A stretch of DNA of 8,223 nucleotides from Casp-Chloro-G3 sp002816715 (lineage in GTDB: Bacteria > Chloroflexota > Dehalococcoidia > Lucifugimonadales > UBA3495): positions 1-8,223 of the forward strand of contig JAQBUV010000095.1 of the NCBI GenBank assembly GCA_027623815.1. Reading direction: 5' to 3'. The first letter of the stretch is position 1. Every line of letters starts with the position of its first letter. Below the pieces are notes generated by a model. It was given only the letters and a program-made list of their open reading frames with translations. It was not told the origin of the DNA and did no database searches. Positions 1 through 6,379 of this stretch are shown here, piece by piece. The translations under genes were made by a program, and so were the position numbers.

Positions 1-119
1 TACTAGTAGCCGGAAGATATCCAGTACGCGCTCGTTCCTCCAACTGTGCCCCAAATCCCAGAAATGTTCCACCTAGCAATTTGGTAGTGCCCTGCCCCGC
101 GACCTGGGACACAGATCGT

Positions 120-159
120 CCCATGAGAACCCCTACTAGCACGGGAGGGGGTTTTCTGG
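120..159 (+). terminator. Strong hairpin, possible terminator of an upstream gene
   Basis: The arms CCCA-(T)-GAGAACCCC (120-133) and GGGGTTTTC-TGGG (147-159) pair over 13 base pairs with one G-U pair and one bulged T; the loop is 13 nt. The only T run (151-154) lies inside the 3' arm rather than after it, so this is not a textbook intrinsic terminator. It could end a gene lying before the window or act in the leader of the oxidoreductase mRNA. The pairing is seen directly; the function is a guess. Confidence 0.3.
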
Positions 160-261
160 GCGCCTATGTGCTGTACAATGCGGAGGCGAAAATCCGGGTT
201 AGAATCTAGCCATTGTTTGGCTGGGCAAAATCCCGGAGAATCCCAAATTTGAATACTAAGT

Positions 262-268
262 AGGGAGG
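262..268 (+). promoter_or_regulatory. Ribosome binding site of the GMC oxidoreductase
   Basis: AGGGAGG ends four bases before the ATG at 273. Together with the FAD-binding motif beginning only a few residues later, it fixes the start of the gene. Confidence 0.6.
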
Positions 269-272
269 GAGC

Positions 273-1859
273 ATGAAATATGATGTAATCATCGTCGGCG
301 GAGGAGCGGCTGGATCGGTGCTGGCCAGCAGATTGGCTGAAAACCCGGATACCTCGGTTTTGTTGCTGGAAGCCGGGACGGATTACCCTGATCCCGCCAA
401 CCTTCCGGACGAAATAAAGTTCGGACATACAAGTTATGCCGAATCCCCAGACTCGGAACACAACTGGGCCCTGCGGGGAACGATCACCGAGGAACAAGGG
501 GAGATCCACGTGGCGCAGGGCAAGGTGATTGGAGGGGGGTCGTCCATCAACGGTCAGGCGATGCAACGGGGGTTACCTGAGGATTTTGACTCATGGTCTC
601 TCCTTGGCAACGATGAGTGGTCTTATGACAAGGTACTGCCTTTCTTCAGGAAATGTGAGCGCGACCTCGATATTAGGGATGATTTTCACGGAACCGACGG
701 ACCGATGCCGGTAAGGCGTCGTCAATCAGGCCCAACGCCAGACATCCAAAAGGCATTCCACGCGGCCTGTTTGGAGGCGGGTTACGGGACAGTCGAGGAT
801 ACCAATGGCCCGAACCCCTCGGGCGTTGGCGTGTGGCCCTCGAACAATCTGGACGGGTGGAGGATGAGCGCCGCTATCACTCACCTGAATCCCATGCGCC
901 ACTGTCTTAACCTTACGGTGAGGGGCGGGGTTTTCGTCAGAAAGGTGTTAATCAAGGATCTAAAGGCCGTCGGTGTTGAAGTTGAAAGCGGAGGCGAGGT
1001 TTTCAACGTTGAAGCAGACCGGGTTGTGTTGAGCGCCGGGGCTATCAAGTCCCCCCACTTGCTCATGCTATCGGGAATCGGCCCCAAGGATCAACTTCAG
1101 AAATTCGGGATACCCCTGGTTCAGGAGCTTCCCGGGGTTGGACAGAACCTGTTTAATCACCTCAGCGCCCAGATTACCTTTAAAGTCAAAGACGGGATGA
1201 CCCTCTCTGCCGAGGCCGATGCGGCGCGCTTCAGTTTGCACTACACTTCCCAGGGATCAAGCGAAATCAATGATATGTTGCTGAGGACCACCCCAATGGT
1301 AGACGATCGGCCGGAGCGCGTCCCCGGTTTCCGGACCAAGCCCCTGAACGGTGAAGTCCCACCAGACCGGGTGGCGCGGATCTCGTGCACTCTTGGGTTG
1401 CCCGACGGCGCAGGATACGTTAGGCTTGCGTCTGCCGATCCCTCGGTGCAGCCAGACTTCAACTACTGTTATCTCCAGAATCCAAACGACAAGCGTCGGG
1501 TGCGGGAAGGCGTGCGGAAAGCGATTGGGTTCCTTGAATCCAACGCGTACAAAGACGTAGCCGACCACCGGATCCAGCCAACGGATGACATTTTAGCCGA
1601 CGACGACGCTTTGGACCTCTATATACGCCAAACCGTAGGAACAGCCAGGCACGTGTCAGGCACGTGTAAAATGGGACCTGATTCAGACCCAATGGCGGTC
1701 GTCGATCAATACTGCAGCGTCAAGGGAGTAAAGGGGCTGTCGGTGGTCGATGCGTCGGTGATGCCGCGACTGACAAGGTCAGGCGGCTGCCATGCAACAG
1801 TGCTCATGATCGGGGAGCGAGCTGTCGAGTGGATAGCGTCGGCCCTAACTCCGGCTTAG
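273..1859 (+). CDS. GMC family oxidoreductase (choline dehydrogenase-like flavoprotein)
   Basis: Predicted soluble FAD-dependent oxidoreductase of the glucose-methanol-choline family, which oxidises primary alcohols or related substrates to carbonyls. At 528 residues it has normal family length and looks intact. The N-terminus carries the Rossmann dinucleotide motif VGGGAAG (about residues 8-14) and LLLEAG with the ribose-binding Glu33. GMC signature 1 is GKVIGGGSSINGQ (83-95) and signature 2 is GAIKSPHLLMLSGIG (about 256-270). The C-terminal catalytic pair is visible as His460 in ARHVSGTCKMG and His507 in SGGCHATVLMIGE; the second position is His or Asn in known members. There is no signal peptide. 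The ATG start sits behind AGGGAGG. The DinB-fold gene follows after 42 bp on the same strand. The substrate cannot be read from the sequence; BetA-like choline activity is only one option in a very broad family. Confidence 0.95.
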   Translation: MKYDVIIVGGGAAGSVLASRLAENPDTSVLLLEAGTDYPDPANLPDEIKFGHTSYAESPDSEHNWALRGTITEEQGEIHVAQGKVIGGGSSINGQAMQRGLPEDFDSWSLLGNDEWSYDKVLPFFRKCERDLDIRDDFHGTDGPMPVRRRQSGPTPDIQKAFHAACLEAGYGTVEDTNGPNPSGVGVWPSNNLDGWRMSAAITHLNPMRHCLNLTVRGGVFVRKVLIKDLKAVGVEVESGGEVFNVEADRVVLSAGAIKSPHLLMLSGIGPKDQLQKFGIPLVQELPGVGQNLFNHLSAQITFKVKDGMTLSAEADAARFSLHYTSQGSSEINDMLLRTTPMVDDRPERVPGFRTKPLNGEVPPDRVARISCTLGLPDGAGYVRLASADPSVQPDFNYCYLQNPNDKRRVREGVRKAIGFLESNAYKDVADHRIQPTDDILADDDALDLYIRQTVGTARHVSGTCKMGPDSDPMAVVDQYCSVKGVKGLSVVDASVMPRLTRSGGCHATVLMIGERAVEWIASALTPA

Positions 1860-1901
1860 CGCTGCCTGGGTCTATATTAGCTTTGTGAGGTCACTTCCGA
1901 C

Positions 1902-2414
1902 ATGAGCGCATTTAAAGAGGCCCTGCGGAGCGGGCTCGAGGAATATCTTGAGAGACTGCAAATCGGAATCGAGGGACTGACTCCTGCCGAAGCGCGCTGG
2001 CAGCCCACGATGGACACTAACCATATTGCCTGGCTGGTTTGGCATATGGCACGGGTCGAGGACTCGTGGGTCAGTCGGCTCCTGGATGGGGCCCCCCAGG
2101 TTTGGACCACTGGCGGATGGGCCGGCAAATTCGGCATGGACCCCGAAAGCACCGGCTCTGGACACACGAGCGAAGACGTCCGTGCCATGCCGGAGATCTC
2201 ATCTGGCGACTTGATGGCCTACTTCGAGGCCGTTCGTGCCGTTACGCGGCAGTACCTGGATCAGGCCACGGAAGCCGACTTGTCGCGGACGTATCAACAT
2301 CGGGGAAATGAACGGTCAGGAACGTGGATCGTGGGACACATCCTGGTCGAGGAAAGCCAACACACTGGCCAGGTGGCGATGATCCGGGGCATGATGCGAG
2401 GGCTTGGCGCCTAA
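1902..2414 (+). CDS. DinB/DUF664-type four-helix metal-binding protein
   Basis: A 170-residue protein of the DinB/YfiT superfamily. Members form a four-helix bundle with a divalent metal site; several characterised relatives are thiol-dependent S-transferases or isomerases (mycothiol- or bacillithiol-linked), while many have no known reaction. The pattern is clear: GLTPAEARWQP near residues 25-35, then NHIAWLVWHMARVEDSW with His41 and His48, and a C-terminal helix VGHILVEESQHTGQVAMIRG with His146, Glu150/Glu151 and His154. The usual H-x3-H pair of classical DinB is E-x3-H here, as in DUF664-type members, so the metal ligands are probably His48, a Glu and His154. GTGAGG at 1885-1890 lies 11 bases before the ATG, a slightly long spacing. 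The gene lies 42 bp after the oxidoreductase and 73 bp before the amidohydrolase. No membrane segment is seen. The specific role is unknown. Confidence 0.88.
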   Translation: MSAFKEALRSGLEEYLERLQIGIEGLTPAEARWQPTMDTNHIAWLVWHMARVEDSWVSRLLDGAPQVWTTGGWAGKFGMDPESTGSGHTSEDVRAMPEISSGDLMAYFEAVRAVTRQYLDQATEADLSRTYQHRGNERSGTWIVGHILVEESQHTGQVAMIRGMMRGLGA

Positions 2415-2474
2415 TGCTCAAGAATAAACAGAAGAAACCAACGGCTCCTCAAATCTAACAACCATAAACTAAAA

Positions 2475-2480
2475 AGGGGT
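2475..2480 (+). promoter_or_regulatory. Ribosome binding site of the amidohydrolase
   Basis: AGGGGT lies seven bases before the ATG at 2488, inside an A-rich stretch. It supports this start, which also places the first metal-binding motif at residues 6-10, as expected. Confidence 0.5.
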
Positions 2481-2487
2481 AAGCACT

Positions 2488-3333
2488 ATGGCACCAACAA
2501 TCGACTCACAAGTACACGCCTACGAACGGAATAGCCCTGAGCGTCCTTGGAACACAATCGTGACGTGGCCGGATGAGGTCACCGGCGACGACATGGTGGC
2601 CGCGATGGAAGCTGTCGGCGTCGATGGGGCTTTGTTGATTTCGCCGTTCAGTCTCTATGGCTACGATGCCAGTTATGCACTAGAGGTATACGCGAAGCAT
2701 CCAGGCCGGTTCGGCTTGATCAAGCCGTTTGATCCAGAGTCGGATTCGGTCGCTGATGAGGTTGCTGAGTGGGCCGCCACACCAGGTGTCGTCGGAGCCC
2801 GCATTATGCTCGGGGCTCAGCCGTACAACGCCGAACACCCCGGTATCAATCGCATACTGGACGCGGGGGCCCAAGCCGGTATTCCGATTAACGTCATGGG
2901 TTCAGGCAAGCTGCCCCTCCTGGGCGAACTGGCCCGCCGCCATCCAGAGACCCAGGTGGTAATCGATCATGTGGGTATAGCACAGCCGCCGGCGCCACCG
3001 GCGCCGCCGGAGCCCTTCGCCGATTTGGCCAACGTGCTTTCACTGGCGTCATACGACAACGTGGTCATCAAGATTTCTGGGGCCTGTACTCTGTCCCACC
3101 AGCCCTTCCCATATACAGACATCTGGGAGCCTCTGCGCAAGATATTCGATGCGTTCGGGTTCGAGCGTTGCATGTGGGGCACCGACTGGACACGAACAAC
3201 GAAGTTGTTAAACTACGAACAGGGTGTTGAAGCGTTTCGGGTTACAGATCAGTTCTCGGATTCAGAACGTTCCGCTCTTATGGGCGAGAGTCTAGCGAAG
3301 ATTTACAAATGGTCGCCGAACTCAGGAGGGTAG
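2488..3333 (+). CDS. Amidohydrolase family protein (Amidohydro_2 TIM-barrel hydrolase)
   Basis: A 281-residue protein with the layout of the Amidohydro_2 family, which contains metal-dependent hydrolases, lactonases and decarboxylases such as 2-pyrone-4,6-dicarboxylate lactonase. The N-terminal strand reads IDSQVHAY: the second His of the usual HxH metal motif is His10, but the first position is Gln8. VVIDHVG carries the conserved His161, and MWGTDWTR near the C-terminus carries the conserved active-site Asp233. Residues 167-176 form a proline/alanine-rich loop (PPAPPAPPEP) encoded by a GC-rich quasi-repeat at about 2987-3013. Length is normal for the family and the frame is intact. It is the last gene of the same-strand set with the oxidoreductase and the DinB-fold protein, suggesting a shared catabolic task. 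The substrate is unknown. The Gln in place of His suggests a one-metal or altered metal site, as in lactonase-like subfamilies; that part is inference. Confidence 0.9.
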   Translation: MAPTIDSQVHAYERNSPERPWNTIVTWPDEVTGDDMVAAMEAVGVDGALLISPFSLYGYDASYALEVYAKHPGRFGLIKPFDPESDSVADEVAEWAATPGVVGARIMLGAQPYNAEHPGINRILDAGAQAGIPINVMGSGKLPLLGELARRHPETQVVIDHVGIAQPPAPPAPPEPFADLANVLSLASYDNVVIKISGACTLSHQPFPYTDIWEPLRKIFDAFGFERCMWGTDWTRTTKLLNYEQGVEAFRVTDQFSDSERSALMGESLAKIYKWSPNSGG

Positions 3334-3463
3334 AGCGGCAATCTATGTCGCTAATTGGATTCGCGATTATCAAGGCTGGCCATCTCCAACGAGCTGGGTA
3401 GGTCGCCGCTGATGGAAAGGGTGTTGTCGCGTCGGGATAGGTCGAGATAGATTGAAGGCTTGG

Positions 3464-3919
3464 TCAGCCGCTTGGGTCGTCTATTTCCTGATGGCGATTT
3501 CGGGAAGAGTCAGTCAAGAATTTGTCGATGTGGGCCATAGCCTCGGCCAAGGTTTGGTAGAAAGCCACTACCACCTTGGGGTTTCCGGATACCATAGCTG
3601 AAAGGCGACGACTCTCTCGTTCCCGATATAGACATAGGGTTGGCTTGCCTAGTGATTCGGCCTTACCTAGCTCGTAGCCCACTCCCAGAGAGGGGGTCGA
3701 TACCTCGGCAACGACCAGGTCTGCCAAAGCTAGCCAAGCCATATCCCGTTCATAGATCCATGACTCTGAAGGGCCATCGTCCCCCCACTCAGAGAGGTTT
3801 GGGTCTCCAACGTGCTCTGTCAACACCTGTCCGTAGGCCTGCAAGCCCTGAATTAGCTGAAGGTATAGTTCTTGGTCACCCCTGCCCGCACGAATTGAAC
3901 CAGCAAAATAAATCTTCAT
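3464..3919 (-). CDS. DNPH1/Rcl-like 2'-deoxynucleoside 5'-phosphate N-hydrolase
   Basis: A 151-residue member of the nucleoside 2-deoxyribosyltransferase fold that matches the DNPH1 (Rcl) branch. Those enzymes hydrolyse the N-glycosidic bond of deoxynucleoside monophosphates, and the vertebrate enzyme removes 5-hydroxymethyl-dUMP from the nucleotide pool. Motifs read in order: IYFAGSIRAGR (residues 3-13), VLTEHVGDP (32-40), IYERDMAWLALADLVVAEVS (55-74), PSLGVGYELGKAE (76-88) and RRLSAMV (104-110). The active-site positions known for rat Rcl (Tyr13, Ser17, Arg19, Asp69, Glu93, Ser117) map onto Tyr4, Ser8, Arg10, Asp59, Glu83 and Ser107, all kept. The frame is intact and the length typical. No clear ribosome binding site precedes the ATG. 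The gene converges on the amidohydrolase and probably has its own promoter; a hairpin at 3956-4003 lies in its likely leader. Bacterial relatives may use other deoxynucleotides. Confidence 0.85.
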   Translation of the reverse strand: MKIYFAGSIRAGRGDQELYLQLIQGLQAYGQVLTEHVGDPNLSEWGDDGPSESWIYERDMAWLALADLVVAEVSTPSLGVGYELGKAESLGKPTLCLYRERESRRLSAMVSGNPKVVVAFYQTLAEAMAHIDKFLTDSSRNRHQEIDDPSG

Positions 3920-3955
3920 GTAGTCTGCAGCTAGTTGGATTCCGGAGTTGATTCA

Positions 3956-4003
3956 TTTCAACACCCAGGGTATAAGTCTACACTTCCAGAGCCCTGGTTG
4001 AAA
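3956..4003. repeat. Long inverted repeat (hairpin) upstream of the DNPH1-like gene
   Basis: TTTCAA-(cac)-CCAGGG at 3956-3970 is complementary to CCCTGG-TTGAAA at 3992-4003: twelve base pairs with a three-base bulge and a 21-nt loop. Read rightwards it is followed by a T-rich stretch. Read leftwards it lies 37 bases before the DNPH1-like start codon, within the probable mRNA leader. It may be a terminator-like or regulatory hairpin, or a remnant of a mobile-element end. Confidence 0.45.
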
Positions 4004-4010
4004 TTGATTT

Positions 4011-4019
4011 TGCTATACT
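4011..4019 (+). promoter_or_regulatory. Possible extended -10 promoter
   Basis: TGCTATACT is a good extended -10 element (TGn followed by a near-consensus hexamer). No -35 lies at the right distance: TTGAAA at 3998-4003 is only 10 bases away. If active it would transcribe rightwards, leaving a leader of about 350 nt before the CoA-transferase gene. Confidence 0.25.
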
Positions 4020-4054
4020 GGATTTATTGAGATAGTTTTTATGTTAACTAACTG

Positions 4055-4074
4055 ATACTATCGGCGAATAGTGT
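4055..4074. promoter_or_regulatory. Imperfect inverted repeat ATACTAT / ATAGTGT
   Basis: ATACTAT (4055-4061) and ATAGTGT (4068-4074) are inverted with one mismatch and a six-base spacer. The same heptamer recurs exactly in the next intergenic region (5269-5302), which is the main reason to record it. Operator function is a guess. Confidence 0.25.
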
Positions 4075-4297
4075 ACGCTTGAATCTCTAGGTGTCCCACT
4101 GGCATTGTGAACGTGAAGCCAGGCTTACTTTCTACGCTAGAAGAGGACAAATCCCGGGGCAAGGGGCTTTAACCAGAGTAGAACTTTGATAATCAGCAAC
4201 CGGAATAAATCCGAAGCTCTCCGGCCGATATACAAGGATTCTGTTAAACTCCCATTCGATGTCGAAGGTCAAAACCCAATGGCACTACGCGTGTGCT

Positions 4298-4315
4298 GAT
4301 CGATAACTGTCGATC
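4298..4315. promoter_or_regulatory. Palindrome GATCGA-n6-TCGATC upstream of the CoA-transferase gene
   Basis: A perfect six-base inverted repeat with a six-base spacer lies 60 bp before the GTG start at 4376. Size and position fit a dimeric repressor operator, but no -10/-35 pair that it would overlap could be seen, so this remains weak. Confidence 0.25.
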
Positions 4316-4375
4316 TTCAAAGTAGAAACGGAGCTGGGGAAATCCCTTTCCAAATCAATCACCGGGGGCTAGCGA

Positions 4376-5101
4376 GTGAAAAACAAAGCTTTCCAGACTT
4401 TTGATGAGGCAGTTGCCGACGTTCCCGACGGCTCTACGATTATGTTCCCAGGGTTTGGTGGTGTTGGTACACCGCAGAACCTGATCGCCGCGTTGCTCCG
4501 GCAAGGCGCCAGATCGCTTACCGGCATCTCCAACGGTCACGGCGGCACTGACGGGAGAGTGGATGTTGGCACCTTGATCGAGGCGGGCCAGATGAGCAAG
4601 ATGATCTGCGCCTTTACTGCGCCCACCCACCCATCCCGGGTGCCACCCTTCGTGCGGATGTACAACGAAGGGGAGATAGAAGCTGAGTTGGTACCACAGG
4701 GCACCCTGGCCGAGCGAATTCGTGCCGCCGCTGCTGGCATAGGAGGGTTTTTCACTCCAACCAGCGTAGGTACTGAACTGGCGGAAGGCAAGGAACACCG
4801 AGAAATCAACGGCCGCCAGCAGGTACTGGAGTACCCACTGTTCGCTGATTACGCATTTATTCGGGCTTGGAAGGCCGACACTTTCGGCAACCTCCAGTTC
4901 CGGCTAACCCAACGTAATTTCAACCCCATAATGGCCATGGCCGCTAGGACCACCATAGTGGAAGTCGAGAATAGCATCGTCGCCCTTGGGGATCTCGACC
5001 CGGACAATGTCCACGTGCCTGGGGTCTACGTAGACCGCGTTGTGGTGATACCCGCCGACGGCATCTGGGACGACCGGGGCGCAACTGGCCCTTTTGCCTG
5101 A
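4376..5101 (+). CDS. CoA-transferase subunit A (3-oxoacid/glutaconate CoA-transferase type)
   Basis: A 241-residue protein matching the alpha subunit of family I CoA-transferases, which move CoA from an acyl-CoA to a free carboxylic acid. The N-terminus has PDGSTIMFPGFGGVGTPQNL (about 17-36), containing the glycine-rich GFGGxGxP motif. The core reads ELVPQGTLAERIRAAAAGIG (104-123) followed by FFTPTSVGTELAEGK. Later come RAWKADTFGNLQF, NFNPIMAMAAR (181-191) and PGVYVDRVVVIPADG, all typical of subunit A. Length is normal and there is no internal break. The start is GTG; the family N-terminus begins here and no ATG lies nearby upstream, though the GGGGG at 4364-4368 is a modest ribosome binding site. 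Subunit B supplies the catalytic glutamate and normally follows immediately. Only a degraded remnant follows here, so this protein is probably inactive unless a partner is encoded elsewhere. Confidence 0.9.
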   Translation: MKNKAFQTFDEAVADVPDGSTIMFPGFGGVGTPQNLIAALLRQGARSLTGISNGHGGTDGRVDVGTLIEAGQMSKMICAFTAPTHPSRVPPFVRMYNEGEIEAELVPQGTLAERIRAAAAGIGGFFTPTSVGTELAEGKEHREINGRQQVLEYPLFADYAFIRAWKADTFGNLQFRLTQRNFNPIMAMAARTTIVEVENSIVALGDLDPDNVHVPGVYVDRVVVIPADGIWDDRGATGPFA

Positions 5102-5188
5102 CTTCAACTCACCGCTCGTCATGATGGCCGCGTTTCAGGCGAGGGCGAAAGTGTCACCTACGTGGGAGTAGACGTTCTAGACAACTGA
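5100..5188 (+). pseudogene. Remnant of CoA-transferase subunit B N-terminus
   Basis: Directly after the subunit A stop, one frame reads SPLVMMAAFQARAK (from about 5109). The frame offset by +2 then reads GESVTYVGVDVLDN and stops at 5186-5188. Joined, these resemble the N-terminus of CoA-transferase beta subunits, which have the form xTPxELMxxAAARxLxDGExVxVGxGxP. The first part overlaps the subunit A stop codon, as expected for translationally coupled partners. The frame change falls near 5145-5151 and nothing of the remaining roughly 200 residues, including the catalytic Glu region, was found up to 5596. The match is short and judged by eye, so it may be coincidence; position and order argue for a real relic. 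Confidence 0.5.
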
Positions 5189-5268
5189 ATTTAGGGGAAC
5201 AACGGCTAAACATCTACTGGCACTGTGCCTGCATAGTAGTTGAGGGAAGCCAGAGGCCAATGGGGCGA

Positions 5269-5302
5269 ATACTATCCGTATAGTATACTCTGTTAATAGT
5301 AT
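5269..5302. promoter_or_regulatory. Three ATAGTAT heptamers, two forming a palindrome
   Basis: ATACTAT (5269-5275) and ATAGTAT (5280-5286) form a perfect inverted repeat with spacer CCGT. A third copy, ATAGTAT, lies at 5296-5302, 16 bp from the second. TATACT at 5284-5289 inside the cluster could be a -10 box. Such an arrangement fits a repressor site overlapping a promoter, though the next gene starts about 300 bp away. Confidence 0.35.
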
Positions 5303-5435
5303 CCGATCATCCAATTTATTAGGAGAACTAAAGCTCGCCTACCCAAAGTTCCCTCTTATAAGTTAGGTGATTGATTTGTTGTTGAATATCAAGGTCAATT
5401 TTCTAGCCGCCCGCAGGACACCAACGGCCAACTAT

Positions 5436-5448
5436 CCAGGCTGCCTGG
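5436..5448. repeat. Perfect 13-bp palindrome CCAGGC-T-GCCTGG
   Basis: Two perfect six-base arms around a single T. It lies in the gap between the CoA-transferase and DHH genes. It could be a protein-binding site or a small hairpin; no further evidence supports a function. Confidence 0.3.
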
Positions 5449-5507
5449 CAGCATTGGCGACTCAATCTCAAACCCAGCCCGCTTGGCTAGCGTAATAGTC
5501 CATTGAC

Positions 5508-5530
5508 GCCCCACCGTTCACGAGTGGGGC
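5508..5530. repeat. Hairpin GCCCCAC-n9-GTGGGGC
   Basis: A perfect seven-base-pair stem with a nine-base loop, 66 bp before the DHH gene. No T tract follows in either direction, so an intrinsic terminator is unlikely. It may fold in the leader of the DHH gene mRNA if transcription starts upstream. Confidence 0.35.
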
Positions 5531-5583
5531 ATTACCCTGAGTTCCTCACAGGATTACACCAGGGTGCTTTTAGGATTTAATTT

Positions 5584-5590
5584 GAGGGGA
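5584..5590 (+). promoter_or_regulatory. Ribosome binding site deciding a TTG start
   Basis: GAGGGGA lies six bases before TTG at 5597. No ATG or GTG codon in frame fits: the family N-terminus (YILYHKNCEDG) begins immediately after this TTG, so the TTG start is required. Confidence 0.55.
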
Positions 5591-5596
5591 TAAGTC

Positions 5597-6379
5597 TTGG
5601 AGTATATTCTTTATCACAAAAACTGCGAGGACGGATTCGGAGCAGCTTGGATAGCCTGGCAAGCGTTGGGTGATCACGCAGCGTATATTCCGGTTCAACA
5701 CGGCGATTTGCCGCCCGAAATACCGGATGGTTCCCTAGTAACGATCGTGGATTTTTCGTATCCTCGCGAGGTGCTGATAGGACTTGGGGAGAAGATGGAG
5801 AGTCTGCGGGTTCTAGACCATCACAAGACTGCAGCTCAAGACCTTATTGGTCTAGATTTCACCACATTCGACATGGACAAAAGCGGAGCTATGTTAGCGT
5901 GGGACCATTGGTTTCCAAGTGAACCGGCCCCGCTGTTGGTCCAGTATATACAGGACAAAGATTTGTGGTTGTTTAAACTGCATCGTAGCCGAGAAGTCTC
6001 GGCAGCGTTGCGGTCTTATCCAAAGGATTTTAAAGTATGGAGTAATCTTTCCGTTGATGACTTGGCCAAGGATGGCATAGCAATCCAACGCGCAATAAGC
6101 ATCCAGGTTGCAGAACACGTAGAAATTGCAACACTTCAAAACGTGGGGGGATACTTGGTTCCGGTTGTCAACGCTACCTGCTATACCAGCGAGATAGGTG
6201 ATCAGCTAAATGCTCGTTATCCTGACAGTCCCTTCTCTGCCAGTTTCTTTGACCGGGCAGATGGCAAGCGCCGATGGAGTTTACGATCCAGAGGAGAATT
6301 CGACGTCAGTGAAGTAGCCCAAAAGTTTGGGGGCGGTGGACACAAAAATGCCGCTGGATATATCCAAGCGCTAGAGTAA
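5597..6379 (+). CDS. DHH/DHHA1 superfamily phosphoesterase
   Basis: A 260-residue metal-dependent phosphoesterase of the DHH superfamily. Relatives hydrolyse short oligonucleotides, cyclic dinucleotides, pAp or polyphosphate; this one resembles the group with an N-terminal HxxCxDGxxAA motif, whose substrate is mostly unknown. Motifs in order: YHKNCEDGFGAAW (residues 6-18), TIVDFSYP with Asp52, the DHH signature RVLDHHKTA (Asp74-His75-His76), YIQDKDLW with metal-ligand candidates Asp120/Asp122, and the DHHA1 substrate-binding loop FGGGGHKNAAGY (about 244-255). All expected metal ligands appear present and the frame is intact. The start is TTG behind GAGGGGA. The gene stands alone between two gene-poor regions and is more AT-rich than the oxidoreductase and amidohydrolase genes, which may indicate transfer, possibly from phage, where such proteins also occur. 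Exact substrate cannot be assigned. Confidence 0.88.
   Translation: MEYILYHKNCEDGFGAAWIAWQALGDHAAYIPVQHGDLPPEIPDGSLVTIVDFSYPREVLIGLGEKMESLRVLDHHKTAAQDLIGLDFTTFDMDKSGAMLAWDHWFPSEPAPLLVQYIQDKDLWLFKLHRSREVSAALRSYPKDFKVWSNLSVDDLAKDGIAIQRAISIQVAEHVEIATLQNVGGYLVPVVNATCYTSEIGDQLNARYPDSPFSASFFDRADGKRRWSLRSRGEFDVSEVAQKFGGGGHKNAAGYIQALE

Larger units (their letters stand above)
1..272. other. Leader region without a recognised gene
   Basis: I see no convincing coding sequence here on either strand. A long open frame on the minus strand crosses this segment and runs into the oxidoreductase gene, but its translation has no family resemblance and looks like an antisense shadow. The segment holds a strong hairpin (120-159) and a TACAAT at 174-179 that could be a weak -10 box without a good -35. 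The last bases before 273 carry the ribosome binding site of the oxidoreductase. Confidence 0.5.
3920..4375. other. Gene-free interval rich in inverted repeats
   Basis: This 456-bp gap lies between two divergent genes. I find no protein-coding frame with family resemblance and no tRNA-like fold. It contains a bulged 12-bp hairpin (3956-4003), an extended -10 box (4011-4019), an imperfect ATACTAT/ATAGTGT pair (4055-4074), a short TTCTA-CGC-TAGAA repeat (4130-4142) and a GATCGA/TCGATC palindrome (4298-4315). It probably carries the promoters of both flanking genes, but its length exceeds what two promoters need. Confidence 0.5.
5189..5596. other. Gene-free interval with several palindromes
   Basis: About 400 bp without a supported gene. 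It holds ATACTAT/ATAGTAT heptamers (5269-5302), a perfect CCAGGC-T-GCCTGG palindrome (5436-5448) and a seven-base-pair hairpin (5508-5530). AGGAGA at 5321-5326 looks like a ribosome binding site, but no start codon follows at a useful distance. On the minus strand a short frame (5395-5514, GTG start, about 39 residues) translates to protein-like text including TITLAKRAGFEIESPMLPGS; I do not recognise it and it may be a gene relic. The interval is probably where the rest of CoA-transferase subunit B was lost. Confidence 0.45.

Noticed and set aside
3..566. Open minus-strand frame of 187 residues overlapping the oxidoreductase start
   Set aside because: It is antisense to the GMC gene's N-terminal motifs, has no family resemblance and no convincing ribosome binding site.
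1257..1692. Several minus-strand frames within the oxidoreductase gene
   Set aside because: They are shadows of a well-supported gene; their translations show no motif.
3334..3463. Possible terminator between the convergent amidohydrolase and DNPH1-like genes
   Set aside because: Only a weak AGCGGC/GTCGCT pairing near 3335-3352 and no T tract; not enough to call a terminator.
4003..4375. tRNA or small RNA gene in the long gap
   Set aside because: TTC-G-type T-loop patterns were looked for, but no cloverleaf arms could be paired.
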